NCBI GenBank assembly: GCA_016217675.1
Contig: JACRHC010000036.1
Span: 1 to 32,524 of the forward strand
DNA: 32,524 nucleotides
Origin: Nitrospirota bacterium
GTDB lineage: Bacteria > Nitrospirota > Thermodesulfovibrionia > Thermodesulfovibrionales > UBA6898
Direction: 5' to 3'
Made by a program: the position numbers and the translations under genes. The first letter of the stretch is position 1, and each line of letters starts with the position of its first letter. Below are positions 1-7,840 of the stretch, one piece after another. The notes beneath the pieces are model-generated. The model saw nothing but the letters and a program-made list of their open reading frames with translations. It did not search any database and was not told the DNA's origin.

Positions 1-97
1 GCATCTCGGTCTCAGCGATCTTGATCTCTTTTCGGCCCCAATCAGCCAGTTTGATGTCTGCGATAACGTAGTCTGTTGCTGCCATTGCCGTAGTCAT
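1..97 (-). CDS. ahcY: Adenosylhomocysteinase, N-terminal fragment (cut by window start)
   Basis: Hydrolyses S-adenosylhomocysteine to adenosine and homocysteine, relieving product inhibition of methyltransferases. Only the first 32 codons are in the window. The reading [20 protein letters not shown], followed by [12 protein letters not shown], matches the characteristic start of the family (D-Y-x-V/I-x-D-I-x-L-A-x-W-G-x-x-E-I-x-I-A-E-x-E-M). The ATG at 97-95 has a strong Shine-Dalgarno (GGGAGG, minus strand, about 104-109) at good spacing. A second Met at residue 5 is less likely to be the start. It lies downstream of metK on the same strand and directly behind a SAH riboswitch, which independently supports the call. 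The gene continues beyond position 1. Confidence 0.93.
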   Translation of the reverse strand, partial: MTTAMAATDYVIADIKLADWGRKEIKIAETEM

Positions 98-103
98 GGT
101 ATT

Positions 104-208
104 CCTCCCATTCGGTTTTTTGAATGGGCGCCGTTTCTGTTGAACCACTCCCTCGAGCCTGACAGACGCACCTTCTGGTGACTGCTGCAGCGCCCCTCGA
201 CGGAGTCA
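104..208 (-). promoter_or_regulatory. SAH (S-adenosylhomocysteine) riboswitch with SD-sequestering hairpin
   Basis: The minus strand of the ahcY leader carries the three conserved blocks of the SAH riboswitch class: CGAGGGGCGCUGC (about 188-200), CAGGCUCG (about 154-161) and AACGGCGCCC (about 126-135). ACUCC/GGAGU and UCGAG/CUCGA close P1. GGGCGC can pair with GCGCCC (126-131) to form the class pseudoknot. Just downstream, CCCAUUC (122-128) can pair with GAAUGGG (107-113), which covers part of the GGGAGG Shine-Dalgarno. This hairpin shares bases 126-128 with the pseudoknot strand, so ligand-stabilised pseudoknot formation should free the ribosome site (gene on with SAH). Conservation and pairings are read from the sequence; the switching direction is inferred and agrees with known members of the class. 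Confidence 0.92.
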
Positions 209-218
209 CACAATATTG

Positions 219-242
219 AGGGCAGCCCCGCAGGGCTGCCCT
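219..242 (-). terminator. 10-bp GC-rich stem-loop between metK and ahcY
   Basis: AGGGCAGCCC (219-228) and GGGCTGCCCT (233-242) form a perfect 10-bp stem with a 4-base loop. On neither strand is it followed by a clear U-tract, so an intrinsic terminator is possible but not well supported. It may instead protect or attenuate the metK transcript ahead of the ahcY riboswitch. Confidence 0.45.
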
Positions 243-267
243 ATAATTTCACACAGCAATGCATCTC

Positions 268-308
268 GGATTTCGGTTTTCATTCCGCTTACCGAAATCC
301 GCATTCCG
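268..308. repeat. Palindromic unit with duplicated GCGGAATG, REP-like
   Basis: GGATTTCGGT (268-277) and ACCGAAATCC (291-300) form a 10-bp inverted repeat around a 13-base loop, directly behind the metK stop codon. On the minus strand the octamer GCGGAATG occurs twice, once in the loop and once just outside the stem. The architecture resembles interspersed extragenic palindromes. Whether it recurs in the genome cannot be seen here. Confidence 0.5.
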
Positions 309-313
309 CATTA

Positions 314-1465
314 CTATAGTCCTGCTTCTTTCTTCAGTGTCTCTGCCTTGTCAGTCTTCTCCCAGGTGAAATCAGGATCGGTCTTGCCAAAGTGGCCGTA
401 CGCTGCGGTCTTCTTGTAGATCGGCCTTCTCAACTGCAGATGATCGATGATCCCCTTTGGCGTGAGATTGAAATTATTCCTGATCAGTTTCGCGATCTTG
501 TCCTCTTCGATCCTGCCTGTCTCGTGGGTATCGACAAGGATCGAGACCGGCTCGGGAACGCCGATAGCATAGGCAAGCTGCACCTCTACCCGGTCTGCAA
601 TGCCGGCCGCAACAATATTCTTTGCGATGTACCGGGAGATATATGCGCCGGAACGGTCGACCTTCGTTGGGTCCTTGCCGGAGAATGCGCCGCCGCCATG
701 GCTTCCCACGCCGCCGTAGCTGTCAACAATTATCTTCCTTCCGGTAAGACCGGTATCGCCCATAGGGCCTCCCACAACAAAACGGCCGGTCGGGTTGATA
801 TAGTATTTCACAGTCTCTTCATCAAGCAGCTCATGCGGCACAACAGTCTTGATCACCTTTTCGATGATATCCTCACGCATCTCTTTCATATGCACATCAG
901 GACTGTGCTGTGATGAAACCACGATCGTGTCAATGCGGAATGGTTTGCCGTCCTTATACTCGATGGTAACCTGTGACTTGCCGTCAGGCCTGAGATACCC
1001 GAGAAGGTCCTGTTTCCTTACTTCAGAGAGCTTCATGGCTATCTTGTGTGCAAGCATGATCGGCATGGGCATCAGCTCAGGAGTCTCGTTGCAGGCAAAA
1101 CCGAACATGAGCCCCTGGTCTCCTGCGCCGCCGGTGTCAACACCCATCGCAATGTCGCCTGACTGCTGGTCAATAGATGTAATGACCGAGCAGGTCTCGT
1201 AGTCAAAGCCGTATTTTGCACGTGTGTAACCGATATTCTTTATCGTCTCCCTGACAATGTCCGGGATATGGACATAGCAGGATGTCGATATCTCGCCGGC
1301 AACAAAGGCAAGGCCAGTCGTTACTAGCGTCTCGCACGCAACCCTGGCTACCGGGTCCTGCGCGATGATCGCATCAAGGACAGAATCCGAGATCTGGTCA
1401 GCTATCTTGTCCGGATGGCCTTCTGTTACTGATTCTGATGTAAAGAAATAGTCTTTTTTAGGCAT
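314..1465 (-). CDS. metK: S-adenosylmethionine synthetase
   Basis: Makes S-adenosylmethionine, the cell's main methyl donor, from methionine and ATP in the cytosol. The 383-residue protein has the full family length. Diagnostic motifs are the N-terminal GHPDK (residues 16-20), the GAGDQG nucleotide and metal loop (113-118) and the C-terminal glycine-rich [16 protein letters not shown] (257-272). The ATG start has AAAGGAG about 9 bases upstream. On the same strand it precedes ahcY, so formation of SAM and removal of SAH are encoded side by side. No SAM riboswitch is recognisable in the leader upstream of the start. Confidence 0.98.
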   Translation of the reverse strand: MPKKDYFFTSESVTEGHPDKIADQISDSVLDAIIAQDPVARVACETLVTTGLAFVAGEISTSCYVHIPDIVRETIKNIGYTRAKYGFDYETCSVITSIDQQSGDIAMGVDTGGAGDQGLMFGFACNETPELMPMPIMLAHKIAMKLSEVRKQDLLGYLRPDGKSQVTIEYKDGKPFRIDTIVVSSQHSPDVHMKEMREDIIEKVIKTVVPHELLDEETVKYYINPTGRFVVGGPMGDTGLTGRKIIVDSYGGVGSHGGGAFSGKDPTKVDRSGAYISRYIAKNIVAAGIADRVEVQLAYAIGVPEPVSILVDTHETGRIEEDKIAKLIRNNFNLTPKGIIDHLQLRRPIYKKTAAYGHFGKTDPDFTWEKTDKAETLKKEAGL

Positions 1466-1855
1466 GGAAGAACTCCTTTCTATAACAAGAATTTAGTATT
1501 TTAATCTTTTTGTTAAGAAAAAAAAAGACCATTGCCCTGCCAAGGTAAATGCCGCCGTAATATCTTTTATAATAAACTGCATGACTTCATGAGCAGTGAA
1601 CTGCCCCCCATTACTGTTCTTACCTCAAAATAATGCCGCATTTCAGCGCTGCTCAACGTATAAGCTCAGCAATTGTCTCGTTTGCGATTGTTACAAACAA
1701 GTCGTAAAAGAAGAGGGGCTAAACCTTCATACCACAAAGGAAATCATAGACAGCCTGCACAATAAGATCCTGACCGTAGGACTCCCCCTGCTTATCAAGA
1801 CCACAAAAGACGAGGATCTGCTCACCTCTTATTGCAGAAATCCTGCTTCTGTCTT
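1466..1855. other. 390-bp gap between metK and the sensor kinase, no supported gene
   Basis: The metK-proximal part carries the Shine-Dalgarno and an A/T-rich leader, with a run of nine A or T bases at about 1518-1526. About 1700-1855 is open on both strands and yields protein-like translations: plus strand KEIIDSLHNKILTVGLPLLI, minus strand GEQILVFCGLDKQGESYGQD. Neither has a convincing start codon with a ribosome site, and the plus reading runs on only as an antisense shadow of the kinase. It could be a decayed gene remnant. Confidence 0.4.
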
Positions 1856-4504
1856 TTACTGTCTGCTATCCAGTATTTCCCTGATTTTTCTCAGGAGGTC
1901 TATAGGTGAGAACGGTTTCGTGATAAACTCGGGCCCTGCCTCATGTATTCCTTTTTTCTGCATAATGTCTGCGGTATAACCGCTGGCAAACAGCACCTTT
2001 ATATCACGTCTTATCTTCCGTATCTCCTCATAGGCCTCTTTGCCGTTTTTTCTCGGCATAATCATGTCGAGGACCAGCAGTGATATCGTTTCCTTATTTG
2101 CCATAAACTTATCCAGGGCATCCTCTCCGTCTTCTGCTGAAATAACTGTATAGCCAAACTCCTTCAGTACGTCTTCAGAGAGTCTGCGCAAGGCGCTGTC
2201 ATCCTCTGCAATGAGGATGGTCTCATTACCTCCGGCAGGGCACACTATATCAGCTTCCGTCCGTTCATCCGCAGCAGCCGTGATTAAGGGGAAATAAATC
2301 CTGAAGGTTGTCCCCTTCCCCTGCTCGCTGTAGACATTGATAAATCCTTCATGCTGCGTGACGATTCCGTAGACCATTGCAAGCCCGAGTCCTGTCCCCC
2401 TTCCCATCTCCTTTGTTGTGAAGAACGGCTCGAATATTCTCTGACGGGTCTGTTCATCCATACCAGTGCCGGTATCAGTCACCGAAAGCAGCGCATATTC
2501 CCCCGGCTTACCGAATCCATGTGCCTGTATAAATCCGTTGTCCATCGTCATTTTCTCCGTCCGTATTGCCAACATGCCTCCCTGTGGCATGGCATCGCGG
2601 GCATTTGTTGCGAAGTTCATCAGTATCTGCTCTATCTGGCCGCTGTCAGCCATCACCATCAATTCTGTATTTGAAAGACAGGTCCCAAATTCTATATCCT
2701 CCCCTATAAGTCTCACAAGCAGCTTCCCGGCCTTTTTTATGACTTCATTCAGAGCAACCGGCTTCATGCAGAGCACCTGCTTTCTGCTGAATGCCAGCAG
2801 ACTGTGCGTTAACTGCGCAGCCCTGTCCGCTGCCTCGAGGATCTGCTTAATGTTGAATTTCAGCGGATCGTCGTCGGGCATCTTCATCTGAGTCAGGCTT
2901 CCGTAGCCGATAATGGCAGATAGAATATTATTGAAATCATGTGCAATACCGCCTGTAAGCTGGCCAATCTCCTCCATCTTCTGCGCCTGACGAAGCTGTG
3001 ACTGAAGTTTCTGTCTGTCCCCCTCTGCCCGCTTCTGTTCCGTGACATTCAGCAGGGTGAAGATAAGACCGACTATACTGCCATTATTGTCCCTGATCGG
3101 AAGAAGGCTCCAGTCCCAGTAGGTCACCCCCCGCTCGGGATGCTCGGCATACTCAAAGGGCTTTGCATAGAAAAAGGCCGGTTCGCCTGTTGCAACGACC
3201 CTCCTGAATATCGCCTTGTTTTCTTCGTCAGGATAAAGATCAAAATGGCTCTTTCCCGGAAAGAACTCAGGGGACTTTTCATCAGAATCAGCATAGGCCC
3301 GATTTACCCTGATAAAATTGAACTCTCTGTCGAGCACCGCAATCAGCACATGGGTATTCTCAAAGACCAGTTCCAGGATCTGGTAGGCATTCTGAAGCTT
3401 CTCCTCTGCAATCCTCCTGTCAGTAATATCCCGGTTGCTTGCCCTGCGTCCAAGGAACCTGTTATTGACAAACAGCGGGCTGCACTTATGGGACAGCCAC
3501 CTTATATCTCCGGTGCGCGTAATAATCCTGATTTCCAGGTCATCATGATGGGGAGACGTAAACTCTTTCAGGTGCTGCACCCACATATCTCTGTCATCAG
3601 GATGGATAACCTTGGATATAAGATCAGGGTCATTGATGAACTCCTCTGGACCATACCCTGTGATATTCCTGCATGAAGGGGTCATAAACGATACAGTATT
3701 CCCCTCGCCAAGCCAAAACTCCCAATCGTCAGAAGACTCGGAAAGGGTCCTGAACTTCCACTCGCTTTCCTCCATCTTCTGCTGTTCCGCAAGTCTCTTC
3801 CCGGAGATTACAACAATGCCTGCACTTACAAGAAACCACAACAGGAGATGGTTCATTGCGAGGATCAGCCTGCTTTCTGCCTCGCTCTCAAAATAGGGCT
3901 TCATCGGGACAGCAATGCTGATCCCGCCTCGGATATCGCCCTCCTTATAGCCCTGAAATCCGTGGCATTTAAGGCATGCTGTCTCTGTGATAAAGGGCCT
4001 TACCAGTCTTAGGTAAGGCAGTCCGTTTACCGTGGTAATCTCATTGGCCTCCTTCAGTCCCTTTTCAAATGACAGGAGGGCCTTTTTCTCAAACTCGTCA
4101 GGAGCGTTTATCGGATTGATACTATCCAGGCTTGTCAGTTTGTTGATCACCGGCATTTCTGCTCTGCCGATGATAGCAAAGACCAACCTGGTCATATAGG
4201 CAGGGTTAACCAGCGTAAGTCTTGCGCCGTGTGTTGTTGTAACATCCCTCTCAGGCACTTTAAGGTATGGGTTAGGGGTCACCTTGTCGACCGCTGCATA
4301 GATTCCACCGACCTCTGAAACCCATTTCCTGTAGCTGAGATTCAGTTCATGATAGGTCCTTGCCTCAGTCAGTGCATGCTCAATGGAGTCCCCATGGATC
4401 TCATAAATGTTCCACGCGAGCGAAAGCAGCACAGCCGCTGTCCAGGCTGCCAGCATGAGCGCCGGATATCTCTTTGTTTTTGCGAAGAGGTCTTTCAGGT
4501 GCAC
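1856..4504 (-). CDS. Hybrid sensor histidine kinase with periplasmic CxxCH (DUF3365/Tll0287-like) domain, two PAS domains and a receiver
   Basis: An inner-membrane signalling kinase of 882 residues. Order: TM helix (about 14-35); periplasmic region ending in CLKCH (177-181) and the DUF3365-type stretch GGISIAVPMKPY; second TM (about 213-234); PAS (about 250-365); PAS (about 370-490); HisKA with phosphoacceptor His522 in GGIAHDFNN; HATPase with N-box NFATNARDA (630-638), DTGTGMD and GRGTGLGL; C-terminal receiver with Asp813 (VLDMIMPRKNG) and Lys863. CxxCH implies covalently bound c-type heme, so redox, NO or O2 sensing is likely (inference). The only usable start is GTG at 4504 (in-frame TGA just upstream), with GAAGGGA before it. 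The attached receiver suggests intramolecular phosphotransfer. No DNA-binding partner is adjacent, so the target is unknown. Confidence 0.93.
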   Translation of the reverse strand: MHLKDLFAKTKRYPALMLAAWTAAVLLSLAWNIYEIHGDSIEHALTEARTYHELNLSYRKWVSEVGGIYAAVDKVTPNPYLKVPERDVTTTHGARLTLVNPAYMTRLVFAIIGRAEMPVINKLTSLDSINPINAPDEFEKKALLSFEKGLKEANEITTVNGLPYLRLVRPFITETACLKCHGFQGYKEGDIRGGISIAVPMKPYFESEAESRLILAMNHLLLWFLVSAGIVVISGKRLAEQQKMEESEWKFRTLSESSDDWEFWLGEGNTVSFMTPSCRNITGYGPEEFINDPDLISKVIHPDDRDMWVQHLKEFTSPHHDDLEIRIITRTGDIRWLSHKCSPLFVNNRFLGRRASNRDITDRRIAEEKLQNAYQILELVFENTHVLIAVLDREFNFIRVNRAYADSDEKSPEFFPGKSHFDLYPDEENKAIFRRVVATGEPAFFYAKPFEYAEHPERGVTYWDWSLLPIRDNNGSIVGLIFTLLNVTEQKRAEGDRQKLQSQLRQAQKMEEIGQLTGGIAHDFNNILSAIIGYGSLTQMKMPDDDPLKFNIKQILEAADRAAQLTHSLLAFSRKQVLCMKPVALNEVIKKAGKLLVRLIGEDIEFGTCLSNTELMVMADSGQIEQILMNFATNARDAMPQGGMLAIRTEKMTMDNGFIQAHGFGKPGEYALLSVTDTGTGMDEQTRQRIFEPFFTTKEMGRGTGLGLAMVYGIVTQHEGFINVYSEQGKGTTFRIYFPLITAAADERTEADIVCPAGGNETILIAEDDSALRRLSEDVLKEFGYTVISAEDGEDALDKFMANKETISLLVLDMIMPRKNGKEAYEEIRKIRRDIKVLFASGYTADIMQKKGIHEAGPEFITKPFSPIDLLRKIREILDSRQ

Positions 4505-4581
4505 TGTTTCATTATCCCTTCATATAATGGGTTGGTAAAAATCAGCCGCGTTACTTCATGATTTATGCCCCAAATGCCCCG

Positions 4582-4601
4582 TGCCGCAACATGAAGCGGC
4601 A
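4582..4601 (-). terminator. Stem-loop downstream of the fumarase/SDR operon
   Basis: TGCCGC (4582-4587) and GCGGCA (4596-4601) form a 6-bp stem with an 8-base loop, about 65 bases past the stop of the SDR gene and ahead of the kinase. There is no U-tract, so termination is only possible. Confidence 0.3.
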
Positions 4602-4667
4602 AAGCTTGCCTATGAAGGGGTCTCCTGGCCACATCTTATCACGAAAAAGGAGAGGGGGACGGCTGAG

Positions 4668-5552
4668 TTAGCGAATAAACTCTCTGAGGGCAGCGGAAAA
4701 GGTGATCGGCTCAAAGCCAAAGTTCCTGCTGATGGTATCGACAGCTGAGATGTTGTCCTGTTCGAGAAGGCGCAGCTGATCTGACGTAACCGGAGGTGAA
4801 GGCAGGAAGCGCTCAAGAATAGAGGTAGTGATCTTCATAAACCCCATAGGGATGCTGAATGAAGGTTTTCTCTGCCCCATTTCCTTTGACAGGGTCTCGA
4901 CAATGCTGCGGTAAGTAAGATGCTCAGGCCCGACAAGGTCGTAAATTGCCGCGTACAGCTCCGGGGCCGCAAGGACCTTTTCGATGCATCTGAGCCAGTC
5001 ATTGATATAGATAGGCTGAAACAGGGCCTTACCCTCGCCCGGAAGAGGAATGACTGGAGAAAACTTCAGCATGTCCATGATCTTCTTCGTAAACCCGTCC
5101 CAGGGGCCGATGATAAGTGATGGCCTGAAGATGGTCCAGGGGATATTGCTCTGCATGACCATTTCCTCAGCCTCTGCTTTTGTCTTGAGGTACCCTGACC
5201 AGGAGCTTTTATCCGCACCAAGTGCTGACTGGTAAAAGAAATGTCTGACCCCGGCCCGTTCTGCCTCCTTGACAAGGTTTTTCGTTCCTTCAACATGGAC
5301 CGCTTTGAAGGTTGCCGTACCTTTTTCCTCAATAATACCTACAAGATGAATGACCATATCATCGGGACGAAGGATACCCTGCAACGTTTCAGCCTGCGTG
5401 ATATCGCCGGAGACGACCTCAACTCCTTTTTCTGCAAGAGATGTTATGGTTTTTTTTGAGCGGGCGAGACATTTGAGCTTATGCCCTTTTGACAGAAGGA
5501 AATCAACGAGATGACCGCCGACAAATCCTGATGCGCCGGCTATGAAGATCAT
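4668..5552 (-). CDS. NAD(P)-binding Rossmann protein, atypical SDR (NmrA/NDUFA9-like)
   Basis: A 294-residue nucleotide-sugar-epimerase-type or NmrA-type short-chain dehydrogenase relative. The dinucleotide loop is GASGFVG (residues 6-12, GxxGxxG). An SDR-style Tyr121-x3-Lys125 pair (YLKTK) follows SALGADKSSWSG, and IFRPSLIIGP is the usual segment after the active site. The closest familiar group is the NDUFA9-like set of atypical SDRs, whose members are often annotated as complex I assembly or quinone-related proteins. The substrate cannot be told. Its ATG overlaps the fumarase beta stop by four bases (ATGA), so the two are translationally coupled and probably co-transcribed. Confidence 0.85.
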   Translation of the reverse strand: MIFIAGASGFVGGHLVDFLLSKGHKLKCLARSKKTITSLAEKGVEVVSGDITQAETLQGILRPDDMVIHLVGIIEEKGTATFKAVHVEGTKNLVKEAERAGVRHFFYQSALGADKSSWSGYLKTKAEAEEMVMQSNIPWTIFRPSLIIGPWDGFTKKIMDMLKFSPVIPLPGEGKALFQPIYINDWLRCIEKVLAAPELYAAIYDLVGPEHLTYRSIVETLSKEMGQRKPSFSIPMGFMKITTSILERFLPSPPVTSDQLRLLEQDNISAVDTISRNFGFEPITFSAALREFIR

Positions 5553-6145
5553 TTTAAATGGGCAAGTTCTTTAAACTTCAGAAGAGAGGCCGCCTCTATC
5601 TCTTTATGCAGGCTGTTGCCATTGCTGTCCATGGTCACAATTGCGGGGAAATCCTTCACCTCAAAGATCCACATCGCCTCGGTCGTGCCAAACTCTTCAA
5701 GCTTCCAGGAGCCGATGGTCTTTACGATCCTGTCTGCAAGATAGGCAGCTGCACCGCCAATGGTCTGGAGGTACACGCAACCTGATTCCTGAAGCGCCCT
5801 GAGCGTCTTGTCTCCCATGCCGCCCTTGCCCATGACTCCGCGCAAGCCGTATTGCTGTATAACGTCGGCCTCATACATCTCGACGCGCATACTTGTCGTC
5901 GGCCCTGCAGCAATGACCTGATAACCGTCAGCTTCTTTTTTCATCACCGGGCCGCAGTGATAAAGCACCGTGCCCGCAATATCAAAAGGCAGATCTTCCT
6001 TCCCCGGTCTCTTTTCGACAAGGAATTTATGCACCCGGTCCCTGCCGGTAACGATCTTCCCGTTAAGCAGGACCATATCTCCTGCCTTAAGGCCTGCTAC
6101 ATCGCCCGCAGATAAGGGAAGGTTCAGTCTTTTTTCCTCTACCAT
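5549..6145 (-). CDS. fumB: Fumarate hydratase class I, beta subunit
   Basis: The C-terminal-domain subunit of an iron-sulfur hydratase that interconverts fumarate and malate, acting with the alpha subunit encoded just upstream. The 198 residues contain the family blocks AGPTTSMRVEMYEADVIQQY (80-99), GKGGMGDKT, TIGGAAAYLADRIV (128-141) and EEFGTTEAMWIFEVKDFPAI (150-169). I prefer ATG 6145 over the ATG at 6175: it has GGGGCAGG upstream, aligns with the usual N-terminus and overlaps the alpha stop by only seven bases. L-tartrate dehydratase beta is the main alternative, because the two families are hard to separate by eye. The symbol follows the two-subunit naming and is not E. coli FumB. Confidence 0.88.
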   Translation of the reverse strand: MVEEKRLNLPLSAGDVAGLKAGDMVLLNGKIVTGRDRVHKFLVEKRPGKEDLPFDIAGTVLYHCGPVMKKEADGYQVIAAGPTTSMRVEMYEADVIQQYGLRGVMGKGGMGDKTLRALQESGCVYLQTIGGAAAYLADRIVKTIGSWKLEEFGTTEAMWIFEVKDFPAIVTMDSNGNSLHKEIEAASLLKFKELAHLK

Positions 6146-6984
6146 ATCAGCCTGCCCCTTCTCATTGCCCAGCACGCTAACGAGACATCGACAAAATAGG
6201 ATGCAGGGTGGCGATGGTTAACGCCGACCTTGACACCAAGCGCAGTAGTTCTTCCTCCGAGTCCCATAGTGCCTATGCCGAGCTCGTTAATTTCAGAGAG
6301 AATGAGTTTTTCAAGCTGTGCAAGCTCATCGACCTTATTTACCTCAGTCAGTTTTCTCATGAGCTGCTCTTTGGCAAGCCTTGCAACCTGGTCCTTCGCC
6401 GCGCCGATGCCGACACCCACGACATAGGGAGGGCATCCCCTGCCCTGGGCTTTCTGAATCGCATCGAGCACGCATTTTCTTACCCCTTCGAGGTTGCGCT
6501 GTGCGCCAAGCTCTTCAAGAGGCAGCTTGTATGTCTGCCCTGCATTCTCACATCCGCCGCCCTTGAGCATAAGGTCAATGATCAGTGAACCACTCGGGGT
6601 TTCTTCAAAATAGATGATCGGAAAACCCTCGCCAGTATTGTCTCCGGAGTTTTTCTCTGTAATGATATCAACGGCATTGGGCCTCAAAGGGATCTTCTGT
6701 GTTGCTTCACGAGTTGCCTCAAGAATGGTCTGTTTCAGTTCATTCTGGCTCAGCCCAAAGGGAACCTTCACGTAAAAAACGGGGACCCCGGTGTCCTGAC
6801 AGATAGGCCGCGCGGTCTCCCGGGCCCTTTTAATGTTCTCAAGTATGACGGAGAGAGATGAAGCAGCAGTAGACCCCCCGGATTCCAGGGACAATGCTGA
6901 TTTTAGAGCCTCTTCGACATCAGGAGGCAGTGATGTTGCAACTTTTTTGTACAGCTCTACTATGCCGTCGAGGAGTTTGAGCAC
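6139..6984 (-). CDS. fumA: Fumarate hydratase class I, alpha subunit
   Basis: The catalytic iron-sulfur subunit of a two-subunit class I fumarase. Counted from the GTG at 6984 it is 281 residues, the normal length. The cysteines expected to hold the [4Fe-4S] cluster are visible: Cys62 in PICQDTGVPVF, Cys145 in GGGCENAG and Cys184 in GRGCPPYVVGVGIG. GVNHRHPASYFVDVSLACW is the typical C-terminus. Upstream extension to an ATG at 7092 adds a low-complexity Lys/Asn-rich leader unlike the family, so the GTG, with GAGAGG about ten bases before it, is preferred. First gene of an operon with the beta subunit and an SDR, transcribed away from a SufR-like regulator. Tartrate dehydratase alpha is the alternative reading. 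Confidence 0.88.
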   Translation of the reverse strand: MLKLLDGIVELYKKVATSLPPDVEEALKSALSLESGGSTAASSLSVILENIKRARETARPICQDTGVPVFYVKVPFGLSQNELKQTILEATREATQKIPLRPNAVDIITEKNSGDNTGEGFPIIYFEETPSGSLIIDLMLKGGGCENAGQTYKLPLEELGAQRNLEGVRKCVLDAIQKAQGRGCPPYVVGVGIGAAKDQVARLAKEQLMRKLTEVNKVDELAQLEKLILSEINELGIGTMGLGGRTTALGVKVGVNHRHPASYFVDVSLACWAMRRGRLIW

Positions 6985-7123
6985 CTTATTGCTGCCTCTC
7001 TTTTTTTTGAAATTTTTTCGCGAATTACTGTTGTTATCATACCAAATTAGCGGCATTATGTATGCATTCAGGAAATCTCCTGGCCAAGGCAATGTCTAAG
7101 ATGTCCAGCATCTGCCAGGTGTT

Positions 7124-7152
7124 ATTATAGAACTCACTTTACAATTAATTAA
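7124..7152 (-). promoter_or_regulatory. Sigma-70-type promoter for the fumarase operon
   Basis: On the minus strand, a perfect -10 TATAAT (7124-7129) lies 17 bases from a weak -35 TTAATT (7147-7152). This predicts an untranslated leader of about 130 bases before the GTG of the alpha subunit. The -35 abuts the dyad at 7154-7176. Confidence 0.55.
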
Positions 7153-7153
7153 G

Positions 7154-7176
7154 ATACTTATTTACAGAAATAGTAT
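7154..7176. promoter_or_regulatory. Candidate operator dyad between fumarase and the SufR-like gene
   Basis: ATACTTATTT (7154-7163), spacer ACAG, then AAATAGTAT (7168-7176) form a near-perfect inverted repeat with one unpaired base. It sits immediately upstream of the fumarase -35 and ends four bases before the regulator ATG, so a bound dimer could control both directions. It does not match the cyanobacterial SufR box (CAAC-N6-GTTG). Confidence 0.4.
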
Positions 7177-7180
7177 TTTT

Positions 7181-7828
7181 ATGCTATTTTTTCCAATGCT
7201 TGAGAAAGTTGACGAAAACCCGACGCGTCAAAACATAATAACGCTCCTGAAAAAGAACGGGGGCATGACCATTGAGGATCTGAGCAAGAAGATCAGCATC
7301 ACTCCCATGGGCATCAGACAGCATCTTCTTTCCCTCGAAAAGAAAGGACTCGTCAGTTATATTGCAAAAAAACATGGCATTGGAAGGCCCGGCTTCGTCT
7401 ATATGCTCACCGAATCCGCTGATGACCTTTTCCCAAAAACATATGACAGATTAGCCCTCGATATTCTGAAACAGGTCAAAAAAAACGACGGGCAGGATAA
7501 AATCAACAAGATTTTCGGCTGGCGGCGGGACACTGTTCTCAGGCAGAAGAAGGAAGCCCTGTCCGGCCTAACAGGGATGGACGAGATCATGCACGGACTG
7601 AAGAATCTCCTTGTGTCAGAGGGATATTTTGCTGAGCTCGAAAAAGAGGGCGACTCCTATATCCTCAAAAGCTATAACTGTCCCATCAGAAAAGTAGCAT
7701 CAGAGTTCAATGAGGTCTGCATGGATGAACTTCAGCTCTTCAGGGAGCTCTTGCACCGCAATGTATCCATGGAGCAGTGCATTGGCCAGGGAAGTCCGTC
7801 CTGCGTCTTTTCAGTCCCCAGCGCTTAG
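7181..7828 (+). CDS. SufR-like iron-sulfur winged-helix transcriptional regulator
   Basis: A 215-residue DeoR/ArsR-type regulator. The N-terminal winged helix (about 14-75) shows TLLKKNGGMTIEDLSKKISI, then TPMGIRQHLLSLEKKGLV as the recognition helix and GRPGFVYMLT as the wing. The C-terminal half carries four cysteines, Cys167 (YNCPI), Cys180 (EVCMDEL), Cys200 and Cys208 (EQCIGQGSPSCVF), in the arrangement of SufR-family cluster ligands. It probably senses iron-sulfur status. Neither ATG 7181 nor in-frame ATG 7196 has a Shine-Dalgarno; a leaderless message from 7181 is possible, with TAGTAT (7171-7176) as -10. It diverges from the iron-sulfur fumarase genes and shares a dyad with them, which suggests it controls them. 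No suf or isc genes are in the window. Confidence 0.85.
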   Translation: MLFFPMLEKVDENPTRQNIITLLKKNGGMTIEDLSKKISITPMGIRQHLLSLEKKGLVSYIAKKHGIGRPGFVYMLTESADDLFPKTYDRLALDILKQVKKNDGQDKINKIFGWRRDTVLRQKKEALSGLTGMDEIMHGLKNLLVSEGYFAELEKEGDSYILKSYNCPIRKVASEFNEVCMDELQLFRELLHRNVSMEQCIGQGSPSCVFSVPSA

Positions 7829-7840
7829 AAAACCGCTGCA

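Noticed and set aside
1466..1600. SAM riboswitch upstream of metK
   Set aside because: The leader before metK is short and A/T-rich and shows none of the conserved SAM-class cores.
1596..1979. 127-codon plus-strand reading frame
   Set aside because: Its second half is antisense to the receiver domain of the kinase, and it has no ribosome site.
6985..7092. ATG-initiated N-terminal extension of fumarase alpha
   Set aside because: The added 36 residues are Asn/Lys-rich and unlike the family; GTG 6984 has a ribosome site and gives the normal N-terminus.
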